Below, in pieces: positions 46,301-62,123 of a DNA stretch of 64,000 nt (position 1 is the stretch's first letter; each line of letters opens with the position of its first letter). The position numbers and the translations under genes were made by a program. Source of the stretch: Chlamydomonas reinhardtii. Its lineage: Eukaryota; Chlorophyta; Chlorophyceae; Chlamydomonadales; Chlamydomonadaceae. Under the pieces are notes generated by a model. That model saw only the letters and a list, made by a program, of their open reading frames with translations. It was not told where the DNA came from and searched no databases. The stretch is taken from positions 1-64,000 of the forward strand of contig NC_057016.1 of NCBI RefSeq assembly GCF_000002595.2, read 5' to 3'.

Positions 46301-46717
46301 CCCTTATCTGCGCCTCCATGTCTGAATGGCCCAGAATGTGCGCGCTGATTTGCAACGGGGAAGACTTTGCAGACGTAACCGAAACTAGATGGACGCATGC
46401 GGACGCTGTGTCGAGGAAGCTAGATCGCTTAGGGGTAATTCGTGCAAGATATGGCTTGGCCATGCTGCTGTCGTTGTCGCTAGATGCGCTGGCATGCGCA
46501 TCGTGGGCCGGGGTGAAAGTAGTGGATGGCACGCAGCCGCCGCGAGCTTAGCATTTACGCACCTGAAGCCGCGCGAGCCCGCTCCAGGGCGAACAAGAGA
46601 AGGCGTTGCGGTGATCGAAACGCGGTGGAGAAGCGTCCGGCTCGCCATTGTTGACAAAGGCGCAGCGCGGAAAGCCGAGACCATGCGAGTGGCCATAGTA
46701 CCTAGATTTAAAAACAA
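43312..46717 (-). CDS. OLA1: YchF/OLA1-family P-loop ATPase/GTPase, probably organellar
   Basis: Ten exons close in phase to 426 aa: 46717-46563, 46173-46116, 45860-45768, 45451-45398, 45110-44994, 44835-44788, 44528-44435, 44297-44068, 43933-43738, 43547-43312. Motifs: Walker A GLPNVGKSTLFN (split by an intron after the Lys), switch 2 [10 protein letters not shown], the YchF-type base-recognition segment YAANVMED, and a C-terminal TGS domain ending [11 protein letters not shown]. YchF proteins bind the ribosome or tRNA, often prefer ATP over GTP, and act in translation and stress response. The family is about 363-395 aa; the extra N-terminal 50 residues (Arg/Ser/Ala-rich, [20 protein letters not shown]) look like a mitochondrial or plastid targeting peptide, so this may be the organellar paralogue. 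Starts at 46717 or 46696 are both possible. Confidence 0.93.
44376..44418. repeat. Short shared intronic motif, copy 2
   Basis: 'tgggtttggtttagtttggg' then 'ctggtatctacaaacctccccccccc', nearly the same as 16731-16778. It lies within 60 bp of the donor of the intron between OLA1 exons 7 and 8. Confidence 0.7.
44650..44726. repeat. Perfect 35-bp palindrome arms in an OLA1 intron
   Basis: The left arm (44650-44684) and right arm (44692-44726) are perfect inverted copies around a 7-base spacer (ccgccat). Each arm itself holds caagggaccc twice. It lies in the intron between OLA1 exons 6 and 7 and could form a long hairpin in the transcript or a cruciform in DNA. It may be a tiny foldback element. 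Confidence 0.92.
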
Positions 46718-47133
46718 AGCTGCCTAATAAGAAGAGTTCGTACGTCGAGTGTAGTTGTGGTGGGCAAGAACTTACTTACTTACTGTCGGGCGCTGAGCGA
46801 GTGGTTGCCTGAGGATCGTCAGGACTTAAAGTAAGGACTCACGTAGAAAGTCGCCTGCACTTGGCAGCGCGCTCGAGACCAGCCGTACCCCACATCGGGC
46901 CAAGTGGGGTCACGCCGCAGCCCCCGCCCTGCCGCCTCGCCCTCCTCACCGCCTCGCCCCTGACTTCAAGTCTCATACAACGCCGGCAGACAGCGCTATC
47001 AACGTGCAAGGGATAACGTCAATAGCAGCACCACCAGCACATAACACTCTCGGCCTTCCTCGCGTGGCTTTGGCCCCACGCTTTGGGCCCTGGGACCGCC
47101 GATACCCCATCGTCAATCTCTCATCCCACTACA
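46718..47133. other. Spacer upstream of OLA1
   Basis: 416 bp holding the OLA1 promoter and the 3' flank of the Gln/Ala-rich gene. Nothing specific recognised. Confidence 0.45.
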
Positions 47134-48147
47134 CTACTCTCCTGCAGGTTTCCCTATCACCGCTGGAGCTCCGGGCGCCCCGACTCCCGCTGCTTGTTGC
47201 TGCTGGCGCGCCAACTGCGCACGTACGAGCGCCGCCTGCTGCGCCGCCGCCTGGAGCTGCGCCGCGTTGAAGGCGGTCGCGAACAGGGCCGGCTGCTGCT
47301 GAGCCTGGGGGCATGAGTAGGCGCCGCATCAGCATCAAGTGTGAGGACGCCGTGTGAAGTTTATTGCTGTCCAACCAGGCAACAGTACGATCATGTGCCC
47401 CAATACTTGGTATGCACTGGCCCGCCTTACTTCCTGCTCGCAAACCCAGCCGCCACCTTTCCGGGGTCCACACCACTCACCGCCGCCTCGCCCGGCGTTA
47501 CAGCCGCCGCCGCTGCTGCTGCTGCTTCTGCTTGCGTCTCCGCCCCGGCCCTTGCCGCCAGTCCCGACGCCGCACCCGCCACCGCCGCCTTCATGGCATC
47601 CGGGCTCATCCGTGCCGCTGCCGCCTTGGCCGCCTGCGCCGCCGCCACCGCCTGGATGGCCCGCAGGTGCTGCTTGGCCGCCTCCATCGCTTGCTCCGAC
47701 CCTGCCTGGCCCTGAGCCTGACCCTGCGCTTGCTGTCCTTGTTGCTGGTGTTGCACCACCGCCGCCGCCGCCATGTGTGCTACTGCCTGGCTGGTGGCGG
47801 CTGATGCCTGGCGCTCCTGCTCTTGGCTGGCCGTGCGGGCAAGGTTGGAGAACAGCTTGACGCGGGCCGCCAGCTGCCGCAGCTGCTCCAGAGCCGCCTT
47901 CTCAGCGGCCTCGTTGCTGCCGCCCGATATCACCTAGGAAAGCGGAAGGCAGGCCGTGAGTGACAGCAACGTGCGTCAGTTGGGATCGACTGGGGTGGCA
48001 GTGTGGCGCGACCGGGCGGGGCGCCCCTTTGGTGGAATGCGACCCGTCAGCAGTCCCCCGCCTCACCGCTTGTACATGTGCTCGCATGGCCTCTACATCC
48101 GCTTCCGTTTGCTGCCACACGTTCGACAGGCCGTCTCGCCCCGCCAT
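47134..48147 (-). CDS. Gln/Ala-rich protein of unknown function
   Basis: Three exons join in phase to 242 aa: 48147-48067, 47933-47457, 47304-47134. It starts MAGRDGLSNVWQQTEADVEAM; an upstream in-frame ATG at 48177 would add ten residues. The N-terminal 75 residues are predicted helical (SNEAAEKAALEQLRQLAARVKLFSNLAR). After that come long Ala and Gln runs (HQQQGQQAQGQAQGQ), then a Gln-rich C-terminus (LVRAQLARQQQQAAG). Small helical, Gln-rich subunits of this kind occur in Mediator and other nuclear complexes, but no signature is visible and I do not assign one. Exon borders are clean and the third exon continues the frame without forcing. Confidence 0.6.
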
Positions 48148-49221
48148 CGTCTCGAGCCTTGCAGCGCAAATGCGCAACGCAGCAAGCTAACAGGATGAGA
48201 TATACGTGAGTAGGATGTCTCAAGTTAACCTCAATCGATGCAAGGGCAGCGAGCGAGGTCCTGGAGCGAAGCGCCTCAGTCTTTTAGTGTTGCCGAGAAT
48301 ACCGAGCCAGCTAATATGATACAGCGGTTCAGATGTAGCGTGAAACTGCTAGAGCAAAACAATACAAAGTGGAGTCAGAGTGTGCTTTGTCTGCATGAGC
48401 CCACACGGCGCCCAGCGTCGCCCAGCTGCTTCCCCTCCAGGGGACTGCTCGCCCGATCAGACCGAAGCACTTGAACTCATTGACCAACCACGCAACATTC
48501 ATGGACTTGTGTAAAGAGCATTGGTACCACCTAGCCTCAGAGGCAGAAGTTTACCCTACAGCACCCTGGCATCCCGGCGCATGAGCATCCAGGCTATATA
48601 TGCTATTGACGAGTGTTGCGGAATGGCTGTGCATACTGGCGCGCCAAGACGTCGCAAGAAGCAAGCCGATTTGCTGTTACATCCAGGACTCAGCCCTTTG
48701 TAAACATGGTAGCCGGATTGATGTGATCCTCACCGGCTCCCCACTCTGTGCACTGTTTCGGTTACCGGAACACACCGCCCCGGCCGGCCTGTCTTCCACG
48801 TTCGGCGTGCATAGCCCACAGCATTTTGCCTTACATAGCTTGCTGATGGCAAATCCATTGGGATATGGGTCAGCCTGTGCTCTCTCTTACACACAGCTTA
48901 TTCATCACAAACAGTGCGGCGTCAAACCCTTCACTCTAATCACTCCAATGACACCAGCCGCATGCATGCATCTCGCACTTCCTCGTGCAACCTGGCGGGT
49001 TCGTATCAAATGACATTACACACCCTACGGCACAATGGCAATGCATTGGCCACCCACCTGGTCACGCATCAGCATCTGAAGCTGTCCTAGACCTGCAGCG
49101 CCCTCAGTCAGCCAGCTGTAGGGTCTGCAGGGCCAGAAGCCCACGTACCACCGACTCCCCGGCTTGTACCACCACCTCCATCACCACCTCTGCACTGCCC
49201 AGCACCGACCCTGCCAACACA
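48148..49221. other. Gene-free spacer
   Basis: 1.07 kb with no gene. It holds the promoter of the Gln/Ala-rich gene and the 3' flank of the CFAP92-like gene, with TGTAA on the minus strand at 49020-49016. Small plus-strand frames (48600-49013) have no domain. Confidence 0.5.
49016..49020 (-). terminator. TGTAA polyadenylation signal, CFAP92-like gene
   Basis: The minus strand reads TGTAA about 200 bp after the stop at 49222, the expected volvocine signal. Confidence 0.42.
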
Positions 49222-52200
49222 CTACTGATTATAGTATTTGTCGTGTGTAGAGGCGCTCCAGGACTGGTTGTATGAAAGCTTGTGTACTGCAGTCTTCGGC
49301 TTGCCAGTGACGTTGCGGAACTCGTGGCCTGTGGAGGGAGGCAGATGGGAGGGCCATCGGCAGATGCGGCGAGAGGGGGCAAACTTGCTAATATCATTTC
49401 TGCATGCCCAACTCCGTTTCATGTCTTCTCCTCCTCCCCTTGCGCATGAACTCACCCGGGTCTATGAACTTGGTCTTGTCGTCTCGGCCGCGCCCCACTG
49501 TCGCCGCCTGCGCCGCGGCGCTGCTGGGGTCGGTCCAGGGGTACGCCAGCTGCGAGTTGAGCGGCGCGGGCGGCACCGCGGCCACCTTGAAGCCCTTCTT
49601 GGACGGCTCATCCTAGGGGTGCGAGGAGGCAGCAGTGTGAGGTGACCAGGGTTCTGTCAGCGGCAGGCGCTGGGGCCCTTGCCTTTCTTGCCGCTGCTCT
49701 GCACCTACTGCCCTTGCCCCGCCTGCTGACCCACCTTGAGCAGCGGCTTGAGCCTGTCGGCCTGCGCCGGCACGGGCGGCCCCTGCGGCAGTACTGTGCG
49801 CATGACGGGGTCCTCAACCACCAGCCGCCGCCGCCACTCCTCGGCCTCGGCACGCCGCGTGGAGATCAGCTCGGCCTGTGTACGGAGTGACAAGGAGGGG
49901 AGGTGAAAGGTGTGGCGAGGTATGACGCGGCCCTGGCATGGGCCGGCTATCAAATTGAGTGACTGCAAAGCCTCGATTGCTAGAAACGCATACCGACCCC
50001 CACAGTGTTCCACGCTGCCCCGCCATGCCCTGCCCTACCCACCTCGCGGCCGGCACCTCCCAGGTGCACTGTCCGCCAGTACTCGGGGTCCTGTGTGTGT
50101 GAAGCAAATGGAAAGTAGGGACATGGGCATACAGCGTCGATTGCATATGCACACGCGGTCTTCAAGCAGCCATCTACCAGCGTGTGGCTGCGGCCCTATA
50201 CTCATCCTTGTCCCCCGGTTCTGCCAGGCTCACCGTGCCGAACAGGCCGGTCTGGTCTCCTCGGACGGCGGTGAGGAACTCGTCCTTGGCGCTGCCCACA
50301 CCCGCAGTGCCGGGGCCGCCGCGCAGGTCCACGCCCCGGTGCAGCGCGCCCTCCTCCCACGGCTCCTCGAGCTGCTGCACGCGGAAGTCAGTGGGGCGCG
50401 CGGGCAGCTGCCGGAAGTCAGCCGGCACACGCGGCGAGGGCCACTTGAAGGGCGAGGGGTGCGGGTACCAGCCCCGAGCCAGGGCGTCCTGCCGCGGCAC
50501 GGTGCCGGGCAGGGGCGCAGGCGAGCGCTTCCGGGCCGTGGAGAGCGCCTCCAGCTCCTGCGGGGTGTGTGTGGGGGGGGGGGGGCGTCAGGGCAAGGGG
50601 AAGGGACGAGGGAGGAGGATTGAGGGGCTCGATTGGATCCATCAATTTACTTCCCCAGTGTGGGCATCGGGACTGCAAATGCCCCGCCAATAGGGTACCG
50701 CTCCTGCCGCCCGGACGGCCGCACGCCTACCTCTGGCGGTATGGTGCCTGCCCGTATGGCCGCATCCAGCTGCTCGCGGGCAGTGCGCTGGGGGTTCCAC
50801 TCGCGCCACGTGTCCTGTGTGATTGCGGAGGTAGATACGTGAGTGTGACAGCGTAGGAGATGCACGACACACGAATAGCCGAGGTGGCGAACCCACCTTG
50901 ATGTGCGAGGTGCGCCTCTCCAGCTCCCGCAGCGAATCCCGGTTGAGAGACAACCAGTCCTGCGGTGTTGCGCGGCGTGGTGTGGGATGAGGGTTACAAT
51001 GACAAGGCGCTTAAAACTGGATGAGCCGAACAAGCAGCAGGGCCAGCAGTTACGCAACCAAGTCCGGTAGAAGCCCCTTAGCCCAACGCGCAAAATTGCT
51101 GCCCTGCTGAGTCACGACTCATGACCTACCCTCTGCAGGCGCCGCTGCCGCGCTTGCCTCCTCAGCGCCAGGTACCCGTCGTTGTGTGTGTCCAGCGGCG
51201 GCACACGGCTCTGCCTTAGCCGCTGGCGCCGCTTGCCGCTCTTGCCCGTCTTGCCGCTCTTGCCGCTGCGACCACTCTTGCCGCTCCGCCGGCTGCGGCT
51301 GCTGCGTCGGCTCCTGTTAGACTTGCTTGACTTGGCCGACCGCGCGTCCGCATCCAGCAGCCCCCCCAGTGCCCTGGGACCTCCATCCTCGTCCTCGCTG
51401 TCCGGCTCGTTCGCCTCCACGCCCAACACGTCCGCTGCCAGCAGCTCGCCGCCGAACTTCTTGTCCACCAGCTGCAGCTGCTGCGGACTGGGCCACAGAG
51501 ACAGGTCGTGCGCCTGACGCGACCAGGCCGCCACACTGCGCAGGGCGCCCAGCCGCCGAATGCCCTGTGCATGGGGGGGGGGGGGGCAGCGCGTGGTGGC
51601 GTGGTGGGGTGAGGCAACCGTCATCACGCCTCTCACGTGCGAAAGTGTGCGGCCACCGCCTACAGAGCGACTGTCCCCCCCTGCGCCTTCTCTGCAGCAT
51701 ATCCCGCTCATTCGCTTGGGCGCCCCTCTCACCTGCACGCAGTCTGGCCGCACCCGCCCCGTGGCGAAGCTGCCCGGTTCGCCCAGCAGTTTGGGCAATG
51801 GCGCGCGCAGCTTGACAATCCACAGGTCCACCCCCAGGGGGCTGTACAGGCGCCAGGCGGAGCGCAGCGAGGGCGAGGTGGACAGCAGCACGGAGCGCCG
51901 CCGCCAGCCCTCCTCGGGCTTGGGGTCCTCCAGAGCCCAGTCGGAGATGCCCTGTTGAAGGGGCGGCGAGCTCAGGTTACACCATGGCGGCTCCAGAAGA
52001 ACCATCTTTGGAAACACAAGCTGATCCATTTCTACGACCGCCCAGCCCTCTGCCGGTCCTGCCCCCATCCCCCTCTTACCTTGACGATCTTCATGGCCCC
52101 CTCCGCCAGCCCCTCCACCACGATGACCCGCTCCCGGCCGTCCACCAGGTGCCAGCCCGTCAGCAGGTCCAGCTGCCGGTCCGCCGCCTGCTCGGGCGTC

Positions 52201-55200
52201 AGCTGCGCCGTGGACAGCGCCTGCAGCTCCCGCAGCTCCAGACTGATGCGGTCGATGTCCACACACAGCGCGTCCAACGCCAGCTCGGCGGCAGTGGGCG
52301 GCTCGTCCGGCTCGTCGTCCTCCTCGGACTCGCCTGCAGCGTGATGCGGTGCGTGCAAGAAAGCATTGGTGCCGTGCACATGTGCGTGTTCTTGGAGGCT
52401 GACGGCTCGTCGAGCATGCCTGTACCCCTTGCCCGCGAGTGGCGGCAATGGCCTGCACCCCATGGCGGCCGCGGCACTCACTGTCCCAGATGACGTGTCT
52501 GCGGCCGTCCACGCCGCCCAGCCCCGACGCCATGGCCGCCAGGGCGCCCGGCGAGGTGCTCTCGCGCCGCTGCAGGCCGCCGGCGACACCCGCAGGAGGC
52601 AGCGGCGGCACACCGCCGCCGCCGCCCGGCCGACCGCGGTCCGGCACCAGCCCACCCGTGCGTGTGGGGCTGTTGGGCTCCTGTATCGCCATGTCGCGAC
52701 AAGGCATGTGGGCAAGGCAGTGTGATGTTCAGCTCCAGCCTACCCAACATGGCTCAGACCTGCCCTTCATCGCGTCCATCCCTCCCTTCAAACCCCCCTG
52801 CCACCCGTCTGCCCGCATCTCGCGGCTCACTGCCTCACCGTGTAGCTGTACATGGACGAGGAGCGGCGCCCCAGGCCCCCGCCCGCCCCGCCGCCGCCCG
52901 CCGCCTGAGCACTGCTGCCGCTGCTGGCTGAGCCCCGCCGCTGCCGCTCATCCGTGGACGGCCGCCGCTCGCGCCCGTCGTCGTCATCGTCATCGTGTGC
53001 AGGGTGCGAGTGCGAGTGGTGGCCACCCACGCCCGCACCCACACCCGGCACGCCGCCTCCCGCCGCCCGCATGGCCTTGAGCTCTGGCGGCAGCTGGTCG
53101 GGCGACACCTTGTCCTGCGGCTCGGCCAGACCCAGGCGCCAGGCGTTGTTCTTGCGCACCGTGTCCTGAGGAGGAGGCAGAGCGCAGGTGGAGGGCGGCG
53201 CAGGACAGGGTATGGGTGTGGTTCAGGCAAATACATAGGTATACAGCCCAGAGCGGTCAGGCATGCGGGGCAGAGCGGTGGTGTCGTATGCGGTCGTTCT
53301 CGGGTGCTGCCCTCCCCCCTCCCCCCTCCTCCCTCCCCCCTCCCTCCTCCCCCCGCACCTCCAGCAGGTGGAACAGGTCGCTGTCGCGGTAGTCCATGAT
53401 GAACAGCGCGCGGGCGAACACGCGGCTGGAGGGGTCGGCGCCGCGGGTGGAGGGCAGCGGGCAGGCACAGCGCACCTCGCCCTTGAGGATGGATCCGGCC
53501 TGCAGGGATGTGGCGGGTTGTGGTACAAGGTTGGGGCAAGGCGAGGCATCAGTTATGCTGAAGCTGTGGGTGGTTCCCTCCACTGCGTGTGCCTATCTGC
53601 TACTGCCTACGCCCCCGCACGCGCACACAGGCACGCACCTCGGCATAGTTGCCCGGCCGCTTGGTCCAGTCCAGTGAGGCGGCGCCGCGCACAGTGGTGT
53701 GGGGGGCCAGGGACGTGTGGAAGCGGAAGCGCGTGTAGCCTGTGGCCCAGTGGAGCACATCCGGTTGGAAGGCGGGGTGTTGGCCATCACCAAGAGGAAA
53801 CGTGGGTGTGGGAGTTGGAAACATGGGGGTTGTTAACCATTCCCAACAAATGCCATGGGCTTGAGGCGACCATCGGCAACCTCTTTAACCTCACATGCAA
53901 AACCCTGGTCTTGCTCTTCGCCCTCCACCGCCCCCTGCCCACCTCGCGCCAGGTCCAGCATGGGCACACGCGCCAGGCCGCACACGTAGCCCTCGCTCTC
54001 GGGTGGTGCCGCCTGCCCGCCCGCGGCGCCCCCCGCCGCCCCGCCATCGGCCGCCGGCAGTGGCTCCAGAGGGAACTCGGGCGGCTCCGGTATGGCTGTG
54101 CGGTCGTGCACCTCCACCAGCAGCGGGCACTCCCGACACAGCCTCAGCGCCTCCTCGCCGCCCCCGGGCAGGTCGCCCGCGAAAAACACCTCAGGCTGCC
54201 CGAACAGCAGGTAGCGCCGCCCGGCGGAGGGGGGCACACGCGACATGGCGGCGCCGGCTGGACCCGCCAGCACCAGCACCTCCGCGCCGCCGCTGCTGCC
54301 GTTGTGGGTGAGGCCGGTCACGGAGGTGGCCGCGGAGGCGGGCAGCTGCCAGGGCGAGGCCAGGCCGGGCTGCTCGCGCGGCGGCACCCCTGGCGGCCAG
54401 CGCAGGAACAGCGCGGGCGAGGCGCAGTTGTTGTCCAGCTGGGCCCGGGTGGCGGGCGCGGCAGGCAGCTCCTTGGCCTGTGTGGAGGAGGCAACGAGTA
54501 CATCAGAGTGGTGCCGATCCCACCCTCTAGAGCCCATACTGCAGGTAACAACTGGAACAACCGTGTCCCCACCTTGCGAATGTTGATGACGATGGGGTTG
54601 AGCTGCGTGATCAGCTCCGGCGGCAGCAGCCCAATGGGCTCCCCGGGCAGGTCCTTCAGCTCCGGCTCCGGCGGCGCCTCGCCCTTCTTGCCGCCCGGCT
54701 TGGCCGAGACCGGCTTGGCAGCAGTCGCTGCTGCCGCCGGCCGGCCCTTGCCCGCCGCCGGCGTGGTGGGGTTCTCGGGTCGCGGCAAGGACAGCAGCTG
54801 CAGCTCCGCCTCCACCCCCTCCGCCACCTCCTCCAGGGCGCTGGGCAGCCCCTTGGCCTTGTCCGGCCACACCGCCCGCGCACTGGTGTCGCCCACCAGT
54901 AGACCACTCACGTCCAGCATCAGCACAGCGCCGTAGCTGCGCACAGGCGTAGGCGGAGCCGCTGCGGCCGCCGCCAGCGCCGCCTTGCTCTTGCCCGCCG
55001 CCGGTGTGGGCTTCTTGGCGCCCTTCCCATCCGCCCCCTCCTCGTCCGAGGGCGAGGCAAGGCTCACGGACACCGGCAGCAGCGCATTGGCGGCGGCCAG
55101 GCTGCGCACCACCGCCTCGTCCACCACCACCTTGACGTGGTGCTCCACACAAACCTCCGCATAGGGCTCAGGACCGGCAGGAGCAGCGGCAGATGCAGCC

Positions 55201-55943
55201 GCAGGAGGTGGCGGGGGCGGCGTGAGCGGCGGCGAAGGTGTGGCGGGCGGCGGCGGGGAGGGCGCGGCTGATGCACCGGGCTTGGCTGGCGGCGGCTTCT
55301 TGCCACCAGCTGCCGTCCCCGACTTTGACGCCGCCGCGGCCTCCGCTGCTGCTGCCGCCGCTGCTGCCTCTGCCGCCGCTGCTGCAGCTGCTGCCGCCGC
55401 CGCCGCCGCCACCGCCGGTTTGAGCGGCTTCACCGGCCCCACCACCGCCTCCGCACCCCCTAAGGGTGTGTACTTGACTGTCAGCACCAGGGCTGCCGGG
55501 TCCACTGGCTTGGCCAGCGCCGCCGCGGCAGCAGCCGCAGCAGCCGCAGCAGCCTCTGCCGCGGCAGCAGCAGCTGCAGCCTTGCGCGCCGAGCCTGGAG
55601 TGACGGGCTTTTTGGGTGGTGATTTTGCGCGGCCCTTCGCGTCTTTTGCGGCCGAGGCTGTATCGGCACCGGTCGCGGCTGAGGGCTCCGCTGACGGTGG
55701 CGTGGAGGGCTGGGCAGGCGGTTCCTGCACAAGACACCAGATGCAGTCATCAGTGTGAACTCGTGCATGACAAATCCAAACAAAGAAGTCAGCTTACAGC
55801 ACGAGCTTACAGATGCCGCCAGCCTCATAGGCCCCTGCTTCCGCCATCGGCCGTTACGGCAGTCACACTTCGCCCTGGGCTGATGGGCAAACCAGCCCGC
55901 ATACCTGCGGCGGGCGCTCCGGCGCCGGGGGCTTCAACCGCAT
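49222..55943 (-). CDS. Large flagella-associated protein, CFAP92/DUF4550-like
   Basis: Start MRLKPPAPERPPQ at 55943; exon 1 (55943-55905) joins exon 2 (55724-54573) in phase, and exon 3 (54477-53943) and exon 4 (from 53739) follow in phase. The N-terminal 200 residues are Ala/Pro/Lys-rich. A conserved core starts at LITQLNPIVINIRKAKELP, with LLVEVHDRTA, GYVCGLARVPMLDLARG and GYTRFRFHTSLAPHT, then ARALFIMDYRDSDLFHLLEV and TVRKNNAWRLGL. This pattern resembles the DUF4550 part of KIAA1257/CFAP92 as I recall it. Further exons carry a Ser/Lys/Arg repeat (51.3 kb: GKSGRSGKSGKTGKSG) and flagellar-protein-like segments (DPEYWRTVHLGG, GWYPHPSPFKWPSPR, DWLSLNRDSLRELERRTSHIK). The last exon ends KPKTAVHKLSYNQSW...YYNQ at 49222. 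An axonemal role is inferred. Internal exon limits after exon 4 are approximate. Confidence 0.7.
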
Positions 55944-57385
55944 GCGCACTTTAAGCCTACACAGCATTCACATTCATACTTTGGTCAGTGAGCTTACACG
56001 TGGCTTAACTGCAGGAGAGACGCTCGCCGCCTCGACATACGGGCGCGCACCGTTCTGGCCTGCTTAGTACGCCACTGAACACCAGCCCTGCTGCGGCACA
56101 ACCCTCCCTCCGGAAGCCCGCCCAATCAGCCACCCATCCCAAGCGTCCACTGAGCCGAGATCAGCCACACCCTCAGCGCCCGCGAACCGTGCTAGCCTCA
56201 TCCCGCCAGGCGCGCACGCGTCCTCACACAAGGTGTAGCTCCTGCGATGGCCCCACTGGCGCAGCAGCCTCAGCCGGGTCCGGCCCCTTGGCCCTGCAAG
56301 GTGCCCACCATGTTGTGTTTTCCATCGATACAAGCACTGTTTTGCAAATGCATGCCACAATTACTCACTTGGGCGCCATTGCTGCTCCCTCCGGGCCGCT
56401 ATACGAGCCTCCTGTGTGTTATTATTGATGCTTCCACATTGCTGGCTCCGAGCTGCCGCACAAGCTTGTGGGCCAAGCTTTCAGCGGGAGTCAGTAAACT
56501 TCGATGCTCAACAAGGTGCCAGAAACAAACGTTCCGTCACGCTAGATGCCCTCAAAAGAGCTTGTTATACGTATTATAGACGATCGTTTGCCTCTCAATC
56601 ACTTGTGAGTCAAAAGCGCTGAAATGCCTGGCGTTGCGCGCGCGCAGTTCGGGGGCGTACTATGACATATGCTTTATACAAGAAGACAAAATATTAAGTT
56701 GATGTTACGATCGGGAGTCGTGGTCCACTCACTGCTGCCAATCCTTGCCAATCCGCCTGCCACGCAGCGTGCCAAGAGCTGGGCAGGGCCGGGAAAGGTC
56801 GAGCAGGGTCGAGGTCTCGTTTCTTGACAACGGAGCACGCCTCGAGCTCTCACACCGGTAACCTGGGTGCCGTGTGGAGATCTTAAACAGCAACAGAAGG
56901 CATTTGATTCACGCAGCAGGCTCTGCCGGCACTGCCGGCGGCAGATGTTTGCAGGCCCCAGGATGCCCTTCACTGACCCTATGGCGTGCCGCACGTGTGC
57001 ACCTCCCCCTTCCCACGGCAGCTGCAACTCCCTTCCTGCTACTGTCAACAGGTCAACCGTTAAGCGCAATGCGATGCGTGAATCAGTTCAGCCACAAGTC
57101 TGTGGCCTTTGCGTCTCGTACCGGCCCACGGCAACACAGGCAGCACCCCTGGCAGGCAGCAGGCAGCCGAGCCAGGTTGATGCTGCTACTGCAACCCCAC
57201 CACGGCACCGCCATGACGACGTTGTCCAAGAGCGCACATCCGCGGTAAGCTAGAGGAACATACTGTATCACATGCTGTCAGCCATGCAAGCACACTCGTA
57301 AGTGCGTTCGGCGCAGTGCGCACTCGAGAGTGCGCCGCAACCATCACCAGCCACGTCTCCACTCCTAAGGTCCTCAGACGCCGCC
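55944..57385. other. Gene-free spacer between H1 and the CFAP92-like gene
   Basis: 1.44 kb containing the CFAP92-like promoter and the H1 3' flank. Frames on both strands (56064-56622, 56674-57253) are Arg/Cys/Ala-rich, overlap each other and show no domain. I see no histone 3' hairpin, but H1 here is an intron-bearing gene and need not have one. Confidence 0.5.
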
Positions 57386-60473
<3,088 letters not shown>

Positions 60474-62123
60474 TCTTATGCGTGTGCTTGTTTCTGCGTG
60501 TGCGGGGCAGAAACTGAGCGAAACGTTTCTGGTACTCTCGAGAACGGCGCGCGCGGCTGCATGGGCCCCGTGGGTCAATGAGCGCTGCTGGGTGGGGAAT
60601 CGCCGAAACCCTTGGTCATTTGAGGGCCGATCCCCCCCCCCGCTTCTGTAATCTAGGGGGCTGGCGTTATGCTTACAGCGAAGGCACATTCGTGCCTTAC
60701 ATACATCCAGCAATACGTGTGTCTTTATCCGGCTTCCAAAGCGGGGCGCGGCATAACTACACCGCTAGCACCTGCTTTGCGCGCTACACGGACACAGTGC
60801 GGTCATCGCCTGTGAAGGCACATATGTGTCCATGAAGTGCTGATGTAGGTTCATGGAGCATTTAAGCCTCTTCAGTCCCTTCAGCATCACCGTCCCTATC
60901 ACAACAAGTGTGGCACGTCCCTCTAGCTACCCCACACGACCCCACCGCCGTGTCCGCGCGCCGCACTTCCCATCCATGCCCATGCACCAGCACCCAGCGT
61001 CCATTAGTAAGGCCTCGGACACCCAGCTGTCCACTGGTCTGCGGGTCGGGTAAGGGTGGGGTGAGGGGTTGCGTTGCTTCACGTCCAGCACGGCAAGTCA
61101 GCAGGACGAGGTGCATCAGGTAAGGCAAGTCATTATCTCACCTGGGAGTTGGGGATCGGGCGCTGTGCGCGACTTGGCATTCCGCGCAGCCATGGAGGCC
61201 CCATGGAACCGTCGCATGCCGCTCCCATCCAGCTCTCTCCCATAAGCCCCCTAAGGCCCCATGCCGCTCGCATAAGCCCCTAAGCCCCCTAAGCCCCCGG
61301 TCGTGCCTTGCGCCCTGCACCCAGTCTGGTGCCTGCCTTTCCCCTGACTCATGAGGCCACTGACCCATGCTGAAGGCTAGATACGGTGCACGAGGGGGAA
61401 GCAACAAGAGGGTTGTACGAGCTGACCGGTGTGCGGATGCCTGGTAAGGTGGCCCAAAGCGCGAGATATTGAGGATGTCACCTGAGTGCAGAGAAACGAT
61501 ACGAACATTGAATGCGCCACGGTGAACTGCTGGATAGCTTCATTGCCAGGGCCGTTTAAAGGGGACAGGGGAAGGCTCGCAGCAGGTTGTCAGGCTCTAC
61601 GTACGAGCGTGACAGGTACCTGAAGGGGAGATCCGTGGGGGGAGTGGGGATGTGATTTAGGTCTGGTTTCTTGCTCGGCGCTGACCGGCGCTGGTGAGGT
61701 AGCTCAAGGGACGCGAGACTTGGACAGCTGACAGACATTCGCGAATGCCCTGATACTAGTGTTGATTCGGTTAGCAAGAGATGTAACCCCAGGTCATGTC
61801 AAGGGGATGGAGGGGTCACATCAGGGGTTCTTGGCGGGGAATGGAAGCCGGAAGCCGTGCAGTCACAAATTGTTTGTGCCGTCACAAACAGCCCACGGAG
61901 CTAATATAAAATTGTACACATCGAATCCCTTCACAAGTACACAGCTGCGTTGCAAAAACAAGCAGCAACTTCAGAAGGCAAGACCGAGTCAGAGACCGAG
62001 TACCAAGTTGTGCAGCAAAGTGAGCGCAAATCCGCTCACATCAACAAGGCACAAGCTACAAATAACGGATGCACAAACTACTGTAAGACTCCACGTCGGC
62101 GGCTTGGCGCGACTGCCCACAAA
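60474..62123. promoter_or_regulatory. Divergent intergenic region, H1 / hybrid-binding protein
   Basis: 1.65 kb between divergent starts. It has a short run of degenerate ccctaag repeats at 61245-61300 and an AT-richer stretch at 61900-62060 next to the hybrid-binding gene. An in-frame ATG at 61950 lies in this stretch. No other gene seen. Confidence 0.5.

Noticed and set aside
53263-54936. 557-codon plus-strand frame
   Set aside because: It is antisense to several spliced exons of the CFAP92-like gene, which join in phase on the other strand.
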